A stretch of 40,870 nucleotides of DNA from Aquimonas sp002352135. GTDB taxonomy: Bacteria; Pseudomonadota; Gammaproteobacteria; Xanthomonadales; Xanthomonadaceae. Below, piece by piece: positions 8,096 through 16,135 of this stretch. The first letter of the stretch is position 1; each line of letters opens with the position of its first letter. A program made the translations under genes and the position numbers. The stretch is from positions 1 to 40,870 of the forward strand of contig DAORND010000019.1 in the NCBI GenBank assembly GCA_035440755.1, written 5' to 3'. The notes beneath the pieces are model-generated. The model had not been told where the DNA came from and searched no databases. It saw only the letters and a program-made list of their open reading frames with translations.

Positions 8096-8773
8096 ATGCG
8101 CGTCTATCCATCCTTTTTCTGCCTGGTGCTGTCGCTGGTATCCGTGATGGCATGGGCTGCGCCGGATCCAGAGACGCGGATCAAGAACAGCAACCGCGTG
8201 CTTGACGAGGTTATGCAGACGCCCGAGCATCGCATCCCGCAACGCATGTTGCGAGACGCCTACGCGGTGGCGGTGATTCCCGATGTGGTCAAGGCTGGGC
8301 TCATTGTTGGAGGTCGACGCGGGCGCGGTGTCATCGCTGTCCGCGGCGCGGATGGCGCATGGAGCAATCCCAGTTTTCTGACCCTGACCGGCGGCAGCAT
8401 TGGATTTCAGGCTGGCGTTCAATCGACGGACGTCGTCCTCGTGTTCCGCTCGCAGCGTGGCGTGGATTCGATCGTCAACGGCAAGTTCACGCTCGGGGCG
8501 GATGCATCGGTCGCTGCAGGGCCCGTTGGACGGACTGCGCAAGCGGCCACCGATGCGGATCTGAAGGCGGAGATCTACTCGTACTCGCGTGCACGTGGGC
8601 TGTTTGCGGGTGTTGCGCTGGACGGCGCAGTGCTGGCCATCGATCACCGCGCCAATCAGAACACGTACGGCCGCAATGTCACCCCTCGCGCGATCTTCGA
8701 GGGACGCGTCAGCAGTTCGCCTGCGGTGGCGGTTGACCTGCGGGACCGTTTGGAAGAGTACAGCCAGCCCTGA
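8096..8773 (+). CDS. exported SYLF-domain (Ysc84-type) lipid-binding protein
   Basis: A 225-residue protein with a clear signal peptide ending near AWAAP. The rest is a SYLF domain: R-I-P-Q-R-M-L-R-D-A-Y-A-V-A-V-I-P, V-V-K-A-G-L-I-V-G-G-R-R-G-R-G-V, W-S-N-P-S-F-L-T-L-T-G-G-S-I-G-F-Q-A-G, D-V-V-L-V-F-R-S, then a late YSYSRARGLFAGVALDGAVL block. SYLF domains bind phosphoinositides in eukaryotes; bacterial exported members are common and poorly understood, probably at the outer or inner membrane surface. GGGAGTG lies at a suitable distance before the ATG, favouring it over an upstream TTG at 8078. It is a monocistronic-looking gene upstream of yajC. Confidence 0.9.
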   Translation: MRVYPSFFCLVLSLVSVMAWAAPDPETRIKNSNRVLDEVMQTPEHRIPQRMLRDAYAVAVIPDVVKAGLIVGGRRGRGVIAVRGADGAWSNPSFLTLTGGSIGFQAGVQSTDVVLVFRSQRGVDSIVNGKFTLGADASVAAGPVGRTAQAATDADLKAEIYSYSRARGLFAGVALDGAVLAIDHRANQNTYGRNVTPRAIFEGRVSSSPAVAVDLRDRLEEYSQP

Positions 8774-8867
8774 TCTGGCCCGTCCCTGCCGACAGGCTGG
8801 CTGGCCCGTGGCATAATCCTTGGCTTGGCACAAATCCCGAGTGCCGCTGTCAAGCTGAGGATCTTTC

Positions 8868-9197
8868 ATGTTGGATTTCCTGATCGCCCCCGCCTTCGCA
8901 CAAGACGCTGCCGCGCAACCCTCGCCGATGCAGCCCCTCATCATGCTGGGCATTTTTTTTGCCGTGTTTTTCTTTCTGGTGATTCGTCCCCAGATGAAAC
9001 GTGCCAAAGAGCACCGCAACATGGTGGCTGCGCTAGCAAAGGGTGACGAAGTCATCACCAGTGGTGGCGTGCTCGGCCGGATTGAGGACGTCGGCGAGTC
9101 GTTCATCACCGTCGAGGTCGCAGACGGTGTCCGTCTGAAATTGCAACGCCAGGCGATCACCGCGGTTCTGCCGAAGGGCACGCTGAAGTCGATTTGA
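8868..9197 (+). CDS. yajC: Sec translocon accessory subunit YajC
   Basis: A 109-residue single-span membrane protein, part of the SecDF-YajC complex that assists protein export through SecYEG. One transmembrane helix (about residues 24-42, GIFFAVFFFLVIRPQ) is followed by the conserved cytoplasmic KRAKEH-x-x-M-V-A-A-L-x-K-G-D-E-V-I-T-S-G-G segment. GAGGA precedes the start. SecD follows after 185 bases, so the usual yajC-secD-secF order is kept, but with an unusually roomy gap. The tgt and queA genes that often precede yajC are not in the window. Confidence 0.97.
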   Translation: MLDFLIAPAFAQDAAAQPSPMQPLIMLGIFFAVFFFLVIRPQMKRAKEHRNMVAALAKGDEVITSGGVLGRIEDVGESFITVEVADGVRLKLQRQAITAVLPKGTLKSI

Positions 9198-9279
9198 CTT
9201 CTTCGAGCGGTCCTGCGTTCGCCGCGTAGGGCTTGAATATCCGCGCAAAGGCGCCATCCAGTGTGCGTTGCCGTGCGCA

Positions 9280-9390
9280 ATGACTGTTGTTCAGCAGACC
9301 ATCTGGCGGCTCGGCGATAGACGAGCCACCTTCACTTTCCCAGATCTAATGTCGGAATCGGATTCCGGCGAGGTGCCCGTTCATGCTTGA
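9280..9390 (+). CDS. possible 36-codon upstream ORF overlapping the secD start
   Basis: In the gap between yajC and secD, an ATG at 9280 opens a 36-codon frame (beginning MTVVQQTIWRLGD) whose TGA at 9388-9390 lies just inside secD, eight bases past the secD start. Such an overlap would allow translational coupling or a leader-peptide arrangement, as known for other Sec genes (SecM, VemP). I see no Shine-Dalgarno before it, no signal peptide and no known arrest motif. This is a weak candidate that could be chance. Confidence 0.2.
   Translation: MTVVQQTIWRLGDRRATFTFPDLMSESDSGEVPVHA
9305..9367 (+). promoter_or_regulatory. two hairpins in the secD leader
   Basis: GGCGGCTCG (9305-9313) can pair with CGAGCCACC (9322-9330) with one mismatch and an eight-base loop. 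CGGAAT (9353-9358) pairs with ATTCCG (9362-9367) immediately before the probable ribosome site GAGG and the ATG at 9383. They could affect translation of secD. No T-tract follows, so they are not terminators. Confidence 0.35.
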
Positions 9391-11254
9391 GTTCGCGCGC
9401 TGGAAATACGCCCTGATGGCGATACTGATCGCTGTATCCGGGTTGTATGCCCTTCCCAACGTTTTTCCCCAGGACCCGGCCGTTCAAGTAACCGCTGGTC
9501 GCAATGGTGACATCGACGGTGCGCTCGTCGAGCGTATTCGAGGCGCGCTGGAGTCCGCGGGCCAGTCGTTCCGTAGTGTCGAGATCGAGCAAGGCGCAGT
9601 CTTGGTGCGACTCGATTCGGTCGACGCGCAAAGCAAAGCTGCCAAGGTAGTGGAAGGTGCGATTGGCGAAGACTACATCGTGGCGCTCAATCTGGCGTCG
9701 ACGGTTCCTGCCTGGTTGGAATCCATTGGCGGGCGCTCGATGGTGTTGGGTCTGGATCTGCAGGGCGGTGTGCACTTCCTGATGGAGGTCGACGAGCAGG
9801 CGGCCATTGAAAAGCGACTGGACGGCATGGTCGATGACATCCGTGCTTTGCTGCGGGAAAAGTCGCTTCACTACACGGCGGTCAATCGCGTTGGTGAGAC
9901 GATCGACATCGCCCTCCGTGACCCCGCTGAGCGCGACGCGTCGGCTGCGGCGGTTCAGGCCGCGATGCCCGGCATGGTGATGACCAATGATGCAGCCAAC
10001 GCCAACAAGCTTTCAGCGACGATGAAGCCGGAACAGCGAGTTGCACTGCTGGACGGTGCGTTGGAACAGAACATGGTTACCTTGCGCAACCGAATCAACG
10101 AGTTGGGCGTCTCCGAGCCGATTGTGCAGCGACAAGGCAGCACGCGAATTGTTGTGCAGTTGCCCGGCGTCCAGGACACAGCTCAGGCCAAGAAAATCAT
10201 TGGCGCAACCGCCACCCTGGAATACCGTGCTGTGGCAGAGGGCGACGCACTTGCCGCACGGGATACCGGCCGGGTCCCGCCGGATGCGCGTCTCTACTAT
10301 CGCCGTGAAAAAGGAGTCGATGGTCGCCCCGTTCCGGTCTTGCTGAAGAAATCGGTGATTGCGTCCGGTGACCAGCTCACCGGTGCCACCTCGGGCATGG
10401 ATTCGCAGTCCGGGACCCCTAAGGTCGATGTGACGCTGAATCCGATGGGTGGACAGCGCATGTTCGAGTTCACGCGCGATAACGTTGGCAAGGGCATGGC
10501 GGTGGTGTTCGTCGAACGCACACCGGAAACCCGGATCGTGGATGGGCAACCCGTGCAAACCACGCGCACGGTTGAAGAGGTGATCAGTGTAGCCACTGTG
10601 CAGGGTGTCTTTGGTCGCACGTTCCAGGTCACCGGTTTGGATAGTCCCGAAGAGGCGGCACAGCTTGCTCTGCTGCTGCGCGCTGGGTCGCTTGCTGCAC
10701 CGATGCAGATTGCTGAAGAGCGCATCATCGGGCCCAGTCTCGGTGCGGAGAACATTCGTGCGGGCGTCAATGCGGTGGCGTACTCCTTCATCTTCGTGCT
10801 GGTCTTCTTTGTCGTCTATTACAAGATGTTCGGCCTGATCACCAACCTCGCACTGTTCATCAACTTGTTGATGGTTGTCGCGGTGATGTCGATTCTGGGT
10901 GCCACTCTGACGCTTCCGGGCTTGGCGGGTATCGCCTTGACCGTGGGTATGTCGGTGGATGCCAACGTGCTGATCAATGAGCGCATCCGCGAGGAACTGC
11001 GCGCTGGCAATACACCGTTGACCAGCATCGCCAATGGCTACACCAAGGCGGCTGGGACCATCGCCGATGCCAACATCACCGCCGTGCTGGCCGGTATCGC
11101 GCTGTTCGCATTCGGCACCGGCCCGGTCAAGGGTTTTGCGGTCACCCTGATCGTCGGCATTCTCACGTCGATGTACAGCGCGGTGTCTGCATCGCGCGGC
11201 ATCGCTTCGCTCATCTATGGCAGCCGTCGCAAGCTGTCCGGTCTCTCGATCTAA
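9383..11254 (+). CDS. secD: protein translocase subunit SecD
   Basis: A 623-residue inner-membrane protein that uses proton-motive force with SecF to pull exported proteins through SecYEG. The first transmembrane helix is at residues 8-27. The family signature GLDLQGGVHFLMEVD follows near 115-130, then the large periplasmic P1 region, and five closely spaced helices in the C-terminal third with conserved GMSVDANVLINERIREE (TM4) and the NANIT-like GTIADANITAVLAGIALF segment. Length is the normal proteobacterial size. secF starts 12 bases after the stop, a clear operon. Confidence 0.98.
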   Translation: MLEFARWKYALMAILIAVSGLYALPNVFPQDPAVQVTAGRNGDIDGALVERIRGALESAGQSFRSVEIEQGAVLVRLDSVDAQSKAAKVVEGAIGEDYIVALNLASTVPAWLESIGGRSMVLGLDLQGGVHFLMEVDEQAAIEKRLDGMVDDIRALLREKSLHYTAVNRVGETIDIALRDPAERDASAAAVQAAMPGMVMTNDAANANKLSATMKPEQRVALLDGALEQNMVTLRNRINELGVSEPIVQRQGSTRIVVQLPGVQDTAQAKKIIGATATLEYRAVAEGDALAARDTGRVPPDARLYYRREKGVDGRPVPVLLKKSVIASGDQLTGATSGMDSQSGTPKVDVTLNPMGGQRMFEFTRDNVGKGMAVVFVERTPETRIVDGQPVQTTRTVEEVISVATVQGVFGRTFQVTGLDSPEEAAQLALLLRAGSLAAPMQIAEERIIGPSLGAENIRAGVNAVAYSFIFVLVFFVVYYKMFGLITNLALFINLLMVVAVMSILGATLTLPGLAGIALTVGMSVDANVLINERIREELRAGNTPLTSIANGYTKAAGTIADANITAVLAGIALFAFGTGPVKGFAVTLIVGILTSMYSAVSASRGIASLIYGSRRKLSGLSI

Positions 11255-11266
11255 GGCGATCTGGTC

Positions 11267-12202
11267 ATGAATCTGTTTCCGTATGACAGCCGTTTCGATT
11301 TCATGCGTCTGCGTGCCTACTCGCTGGGCGTGGCGCTGATGTTGCTGGTGATCGCCGTCGTGGCGATGGGCACTCGCGGCTTCAACTTTGCATTGGATTT
11401 CACCGGTGGAACGGTCGCCGAACTGCGCTTCGAGCAGCCGGTTGATGTCGATGCCGCACGCAGCAAGTTGGATGAAGCCGGTTACGACAGTGCACAGGTG
11501 CAGACTTTCGGTGCCGCCAACGTCATCCTGATTCGACTGCAACCGGTCGACGGTCAGCAGAATGCCGCGCAAACGGGCGGCGCGGTACTGGAATTGCTCA
11601 GTGAACCTGGCAATCCGGGTGTGGTCATTCGCAGTGATTTTGTCGGTCCGCAGATCGGCAAGGAACTGGCCGAGAATGGCGTGTATGCATTGCTGTTGGT
11701 GGTGGTCGGCTTCCTCGTCTACATTTCGCTGCGATTCGAATGGAAGTTCGCGGTAGCGGCGATCATTGCGACCCTGCATGACGTGGTCATCGCGATTGGC
11801 TGGTTTGCCCTGAGCGGACACGAATTCGACCTCAACGTGCTGGCCGGTATCCTGTCTGTGATGGGTTATTCGATCAATGACACCATCGTGGTATTTGATC
11901 GCGTGCGTGAGAACTTCCGCACCTTGCGTGTTGGTCCAGCTGAGGTATTGAACCGCTCGGTCAATCAGACACTGTCTCGAACCATCATCACGTCATTCGT
12001 TGCCTTGCTGACCGTGCTGGCGCTTTACTTTTTTGGCGGAGAGTCGCTGCGCGGCATGGCGGAGTCGCAGATCATTGGTATCGTCATCGGTACCTTGTCG
12101 TCGATCTTCGTCGCCTGTCCCCTGTTGATGTGGCTCGGCGTGACCAAGCAGGACCTTATGCCGAAGGCACGCGACGAAGCGGAGCTTGCACGTCGGCCCT
12201 GA
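11267..12202 (+). CDS. secF: protein translocase subunit SecF
   Basis: A 311-residue partner of SecD. The N-terminus has one helix (residues 18-36) followed by NFALDFTGGTVAEL, the SecF counterpart of the SecD signature. Five C-terminal helices contain the conserved GYSINDTIVVFDRVREN and RTIITSF motifs. It is the last gene of yajC-secD-secF; a strong intrinsic terminator begins about 20 bases after the stop. Confidence 0.98.
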   Translation: MNLFPYDSRFDFMRLRAYSLGVALMLLVIAVVAMGTRGFNFALDFTGGTVAELRFEQPVDVDAARSKLDEAGYDSAQVQTFGAANVILIRLQPVDGQQNAAQTGGAVLELLSEPGNPGVVIRSDFVGPQIGKELAENGVYALLLVVVGFLVYISLRFEWKFAVAAIIATLHDVVIAIGWFALSGHEFDLNVLAGILSVMGYSINDTIVVFDRVRENFRTLRVGPAEVLNRSVNQTLSRTIITSFVALLTVLALYFFGGESLRGMAESQIIGIVIGTLSSIFVACPLLMWLGVTKQDLMPKARDEAELARRP

Positions 12203-12220
12203 TCTGCCGCGATGTTTCCC

Positions 12221-12258
12221 AAACAAAAAGGCACCCGACTGGGTGCCTTTTTGTTTTT
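12221..12258. terminator. intrinsic terminator after secF (bidirectional with suhB)
   Basis: AAGGCACCC and GGGTGCCTT form a GC-rich stem around the loop GACT (12237-12240), flanked by A-rich and T-rich arms (stem 12221-12236 with 12241-12256). The T-tract TTTTTGTTTTT follows on the plus strand, and the A-tract gives a T-tract on the minus strand. It therefore serves secF and the convergent suhB. Confidence 0.93.
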
Positions 12259-12272
12259 GCCGCCAGTGAGGA

Positions 12273-13073
12273 TCAATCGCAGGCGGTGGCGTAGCCGCTG
12301 CTGACGATGGTCTTCTGCACTGCCTCAGTGAGCTTGAGGTTGCCCGCTACAATCTGGCCGTTCTTGAACATGTCCTGGCCGCCACGGTAGTCGCAACAAC
12401 GCCCACCCGCTTCGCGAACCAGCAGGACGCCCGCTGCGATATCCCAAGGCATGACACCTGCCTCGAAGTAGGCATCGGCGCGGCCGCTGGCGACATAGGC
12501 GAGGTCCAGCGCCGCAGAGCCGGTACGCCGAACATCTTCGGCCTCTTGCAAGAGCGCGGCGAGGCACTCCAATTGTTTGCCCGCACGGCTGCGTTGACGC
12601 GGTGCGAAGCCCGTCACCAGCATTGCCCCTTGCAGCTCGTTGCGTTGAGCAATGCGGATGCGGCGTTCGTTGAGCTGTGCTCCAGAACCTTTCACCGCGC
12701 TGAAAATCTCGTTGCGCATGGGGTCATAGACGACGCCAAGGACAGGCTCCTGCTGGTCAAGCAGGGCGATGGAAACGCAGAAATGCGGGATTCCATGCAG
12801 GAAATTGCTGGTGCCGTCCAGCGGGTCGATGACCCAGGTGTAGCGCGACTTGCCCGTTTGTCCTGACTCTTCGGCGAGGAATGCATGATCGGGAAACGCC
12901 CGTTTCAGCTCCTTGATGATCTCGACTTCGGCCGCCTTGTCGACTTCGCTGGCATAATCCTGTTTGGCTTTCTCGACGACGTTCAGGCCGTCGATGCGAC
13001 CGACGTGACGAAGGATGATGTCTCCGGCACGGCGCGCGGCCTTGACCACGACATTCAGCGCGGGCTTCTGCAT
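12273..13073 (-). CDS. suhB: inositol-1-monophosphatase family protein SuhB
   Basis: A 266-residue Mg-dependent phosphatase; in enterobacteria SuhB also joins the rRNA transcription antitermination complex. Metal-binding residues are visible: E68-E69 (FLAEES), D83 and D86 in WVIDPLDGTSNF, and the distal aspartate in MPWDIAAGVLL. The start MQKPALNVVV matches the family N-terminus; the frame extends upstream without similarity. It is divergent from trmJ, as in E. coli. Length equals that of E. coli SuhB to within a residue. Confidence 0.96.
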   Translation of the reverse strand: MQKPALNVVVKAARRAGDIILRHVGRIDGLNVVEKAKQDYASEVDKAAEVEIIKELKRAFPDHAFLAEESGQTGKSRYTWVIDPLDGTSNFLHGIPHFCVSIALLDQQEPVLGVVYDPMRNEIFSAVKGSGAQLNERRIRIAQRNELQGAMLVTGFAPRQRSRAGKQLECLAALLQEAEDVRRTGSAALDLAYVASGRADAYFEAGVMPWDIAAGVLLVREAGGRCCDYRGGQDMFKNGQIVAGNLKLTEAVQKTIVSSGYATACD

Positions 13074-13221
13074 ACGGACTCTCGCAAATAGGAAAAGAAC
13101 GCCACACGACGCGTTGGCCGCAGGCTGGGGCGCGGAGTTTACCTTAATCACAGCGATAGACCGAGCCGGACTGTCTGCGGTTTCAGGCAAGGTTTGTCGA
13201 ATCAAATGCTCAGGAAGTGGC

Positions 13222-14031
13222 ATGTCGGCACTTGACGCGATTCATATCATCCTCGTGGGGACCCAGCATCCAGGGAATATCGGTGCCGCCGCCAGAGCCA
13301 TGAAAACCATGGGTTTGACTCATCTGAAACTGGTGCAGCCACAGCGCTTCCCCGACCGGGAGGCCTACGCGATGGCGGCGGGTGCGGATGACGTACTGGA
13401 ACAGGCCGAGCGTTTCGAGACCTTAGCCGACGCCATGAGCGATTGCGGCTTTGCCTTGGGCTGTACGGCACGTCGCCGTGGTGTGTCGTTGCCCGAATAT
13501 CGACCGCGCGAAGCTTCCGGAAGAATGTTGGCGGAAGGTCGACAGCGGCCGGTTGCACTGATCTTCGGTCGTGAGCGCACCGGCCTGACCAACGAGGAGC
13601 TGCAGCGCTGCCATGCGGCGGTGCATATTCCAGCCAACCCCGCCTATTCCTCGCTGAACATCGCTGCGGCGGTGCAGGTCCTCTGCTACGAGTTGCATGT
13701 GCAGGCGTTGGACAACAGTCCTGAGGCGTCGAGACCGAGCTCAACCGCGGAGTCCGCCATCGAAGGCGAAGTGGCTGTTTCGTCGCCGCGCTATGAATCC
13801 GATGATCCGCCCGCAAACCAGGCGCAATTGGAGCGGTTCTTTACCCACCTCGATGCCACACTGCATGCGATTGATTTTCACAAAGGCCGTGCGCCTGAGG
13901 TGGTGATGCAGCGTCTGCGGCGCCTGACTATGCGCGCCACACCGGATGAGCGTGAGCTGCGGATATTGCACGGCATTCTGGCTGATGCCGAGCGCATGGC
14001 GATGCTGGCATCGCGATCATCCGGCAAATGA
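13222..14031 (+). CDS. trmJ: tRNA (cytidine/uridine-32-2'-O)-methyltransferase TrmJ
   Basis: A 269-residue SPOUT (SpoU-class) methyltransferase that methylates the ribose at position 32 of the anticodon loop. SPOUT motifs are seen: IILVGTQHPGNIGAAARAMKTMG (motif 1), ALIFGRERTGLTNEEL (motif 2) and IPANPAYSSLNIAAAVQVLCYE (motif 3). The C-terminal extension to PPANQAQLERFFTHLDATLHAIDF is characteristic of TrmJ rather than other SpoU enzymes. AGGAAG precedes the ATG at 13222. The linker after motif 3 (about residues 165-190) is low-complexity and variable. Confidence 0.96.
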   Translation: MSALDAIHIILVGTQHPGNIGAAARAMKTMGLTHLKLVQPQRFPDREAYAMAAGADDVLEQAERFETLADAMSDCGFALGCTARRRGVSLPEYRPREASGRMLAEGRQRPVALIFGRERTGLTNEELQRCHAAVHIPANPAYSSLNIAAAVQVLCYELHVQALDNSPEASRPSSTAESAIEGEVAVSSPRYESDDPPANQAQLERFFTHLDATLHAIDFHKGRAPEVVMQRLRRLTMRATPDERELRILHGILADAERMAMLASRSSGK

Positions 14032-14131
14032 TGGACGCTTGTATCGTGTGGTTCCGGCCGTGTCTTTCGGCCTATGTCTGTCGTCTGCTGCCATGCAACA
14101 CTGTCGTCCTTGACTAACTTGGGAATTGGAC

Positions 14132-14596
14132 ATGCGACTGATTGCGACTCTGTGCTTGCTGTTTTCGCTGGGCTGCAGCGTGGCGTCTGCGAAGGACCAG
14201 GAGCCGCATCAGATCAGTCTGGATGCGCGCTTTGATGCGATTCGGGCGGAGATCGTCCGAGAGGTCGAACGTGGTGATCTTTACCGGGAAATCAGCAGTG
14301 CCGAGCAAACCTCCCTGTTCGATCAGTTGACCCAGTTGGATGCCTTGATCAAGGCGGGGCAGATGGCTGATCCCGCCGGTCGACAGTCCGCCGAGCAGTT
14401 GCAGGCGAGCATCAATGCCTTGTTGGCACGGGTCGCTGAGGACAGCAAGCTGGTGTGCCGCCGTGAGCGTGGATTGGGTAGCAATATCCCGACCCGAGTG
14501 TGCATGACGGTCGCCGCGCGTCGGCGTCAGGAAGAGGCGGCATCGAAGGACGATGTCCGTCGTCAGATGGATAGCCCAGGAGGCTCTGGTCGCTGA
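14132..14596 (+). CDS. small exported protein with paired C-terminal cysteines, function unknown
   Basis: A 154-residue protein with a signal peptide (MRLIATLCLLFSLGCSVASA). The mature part is a helical, charged region followed by a C-R-R-E-R-G-L-G-S-N-I-P-T-R-V-C-M-T segment near residues 111-128. A cysteine pair with a TGSRI/GSNIP-like middle recurs in many small exported proteins of Xanthomonadales and probably forms a disulfide. The C-terminus is polar. GGGA lies about eight bases before the ATG at 14132; an alternative TTG lies six bases upstream. No enzyme motif is seen. It stands alone between trmJ and the convergent pcp. Confidence 0.75.
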   Translation: MRLIATLCLLFSLGCSVASAKDQEPHQISLDARFDAIRAEIVREVERGDLYREISSAEQTSLFDQLTQLDALIKAGQMADPAGRQSAEQLQASINALLARVAEDSKLVCRRERGLGSNIPTRVCMTVAARRRQEEAASKDDVRRQMDSPGGSGR

Positions 14597-14613
14597 TTGG
14601 CAGGCGTGACCGG

Positions 14614-15270
14614 CTAGTGCTCGACACCTGACGAAACTGTCAGCTCATCGGCATGCAGGAGCGCCGCTTCCATCGCGATTGCGGTCCCTTTGGCTTGCAG
14701 ATCAATGGATAGACAGGCGGCGTTGCTGTGGTGAATGGCCTGCTCCGGCAGCCAGGGCACATGCATGAAGCCACCTCGACAGGACAGCGCCGGTGAGCAT
14801 CGCAAGTGGTGCATCAACATGTAAAACACCGCATTGCAGACATAGCTGCCCGCGCTGAACGAGAGCTCGGCGGGCACGCCCGCCGACTGGCACGCCGCCC
14901 GCATTCGTTTGACAGGTAGTGAGGTGAAGTACGCGCTGGGCCCCGCGGCGACGACGGGCGAGTCAATGGGCTGCTGACCGGCGTTGTCGGCAATCCTGGC
15001 GTCAATCAGGTTGATAGCCACGCGCTCAAACGACAAACGACTGCGACCGCCCGCTTGTCCTACGCACAGCACGAGAGCAGGTCGCAGCCCATCGACGGCG
15101 TCGCAGAGCAGCTCTCCGGCGCGTGCAAACTCCACCGGCAGGCACAAGGGTTCCACGCGGTGCCCGGCAATCCGCTCGCCACCCAGCTCCCTGAGCAGCC
15201 ACTGCGATGGGTTGACGGTTTCGCCGCCGAAAGGCTCAAAACCCGTCAGCAGGATTCGGCGCCTCGGCAT
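14614..15270 (-). CDS. pcp: pyrrolidone-carboxylate (pyroglutamyl) peptidase
   Basis: A 218-residue cysteine peptidase (family C15) that removes N-terminal pyroglutamate from peptides. The catalytic triad is readable: Glu82 in RLSFERVAINL, Cys145 in AGSYVCNAVFY and His170 in GGFMHVPWLP. The N-terminal LLTGFEPFGGETVNPS block is typical. The start overlaps the stop of the upstream hemolysin III-like gene by one base (TGATG), so the two are co-translated. Confidence 0.97.
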   Translation of the reverse strand: MPRRRILLTGFEPFGGETVNPSQWLLRELGGERIAGHRVEPLCLPVEFARAGELLCDAVDGLRPALVLCVGQAGGRSRLSFERVAINLIDARIADNAGQQPIDSPVVAAGPSAYFTSLPVKRMRAACQSAGVPAELSFSAGSYVCNAVFYMLMHHLRCSPALSCRGGFMHVPWLPEQAIHHSNAACLSIDLQAKGTAIAMEAALLHADELTVSSGVEH

Positions 15271-15947
15271 CAGCTACTCTGCGGCAGTACTTGCGTGGTG
15301 ACCGCGACGAAGTGCGCCGCGCTGCCCGCCAGCACAAACAGGTGCCAGATTGCATGCGAATAGGGCAATCGCTCGTTGTGGTAGAACACGGTGCCCACGG
15401 TGTAGGCCAAGCCGCCAGCCAACAGCCAGATCAGCGCGTCAACGGAGAGGTTTTCCATCATTGGCTGTGCGGCAATCACGACCAGCCAGCCCATGGCGAT
15501 ATACATCAGCGTGGAAAGGCGTGGAAAGCGTCCCGTGAAGAACAGTTTGAACACCACGCCCAACACCGCCAGCGACCAGATCACCGCAAACAGCGTCCAG
15601 CCCCAGTTGCCTCTCAGCCCGATCAGCGTGAACGGCGTATAGGTGCCTGCGATCAGCAGAAAAATGGCGCAATGGTCAAAGACCTTGAGTTTGGCCTTGA
15701 TGCGCTCGTGGCGGAACGCGTGGTAGAGCGTTGACGCGGTGTACAGCAGCAATAGCGTCGTGACGAACACCGATGCGCTGACCACTTGCCAAGTATCCCC
15801 ATAGATGGTCGCCAATGTGATCAGGACGGCACCACCAATGGCGCTGGCCAGAGCACCTACCCCATGGGTCAGTGCATTCAGTAGTTCCTCGCGATGGATT
15901 GCCGCGGTCGTCATGCCGGATGCTCGAATGTAAGGCTCGCCAAGCAT
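15270..15947 (-). CDS. trhA: hemolysin III-family (TrhA/YqfA) membrane protein
   Basis: A seven-helix membrane protein of up to 225 residues. Family hallmarks are EELLNALTHGVGAL, ASTLYHAFRHERIKAKLKVFDHCAIFLLIAGTYTPF (with the conserved H and D of the PAQR-like superfamily) and the C-terminal YSHAIWHLFVLAGSAAHF. The superfamily is linked to metal-dependent hydrolase-like activity and, in E. coli YqfA, to membrane-energy homeostasis; the actual substrate is unknown. Two starts are possible: 15947 or the ATG at 15914, which gives a more usual N-terminus. Neither has a strong ribosome site. An inverted repeat lies just upstream. Confidence 0.93.
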   Translation of the reverse strand: MLGEPYIRASGMTTAAIHREELLNALTHGVGALASAIGGAVLITLATIYGDTWQVVSASVFVTTLLLLYTASTLYHAFRHERIKAKLKVFDHCAIFLLIAGTYTPFTLIGLRGNWGWTLFAVIWSLAVLGVVFKLFFTGRFPRLSTLMYIAMGWLVVIAAQPMMENLSVDALIWLLAGGLAYTVGTVFYHNERLPYSHAIWHLFVLAGSAAHFVAVTTQVLPQSS

Positions 15948-15955
15948 AACGGCTT

Positions 15956-15982
15956 ACGCCCTCTCCACTGTGCAGAGGGCGT
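15956..15982. other. inverted repeat directly upstream of the hemolysin III-like gene
   Basis: ACGCCCTCT (15956-15964) and AGAGGGCGT (15974-15982) form a perfect nine-pair stem with a nine-base loop. On the mRNA of the minus-strand gene it ends eight bases before the start at 15947 and would hide the only AGGG-like ribosome site. No T-tract follows, so a terminator is unlikely. An operator or translational control element is possible. Confidence 0.45.
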
Positions 15983-16135
15983 TCGGAAGATGCTCTTCAA
16001 GCATGAGGCGAGTTGCTTGCAAAGCGCCTTGAGAAGTCAAATAGGCTAATGAAATCAATGCGGTGAATGGCTTCTTGCCGATCCTGGGAGGAGGGCAACG
16101 CTCCGGAGTGCGAGTTGCTGGAGCACAGCTCGGGT

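Noticed and set aside
10013..11821. 602-codon minus-strand frame opposite secD and secF
   Set aside because: It is antisense to two certain genes, is His/Arg/Gln-rich and has no domain; a shadow of third-position GC.
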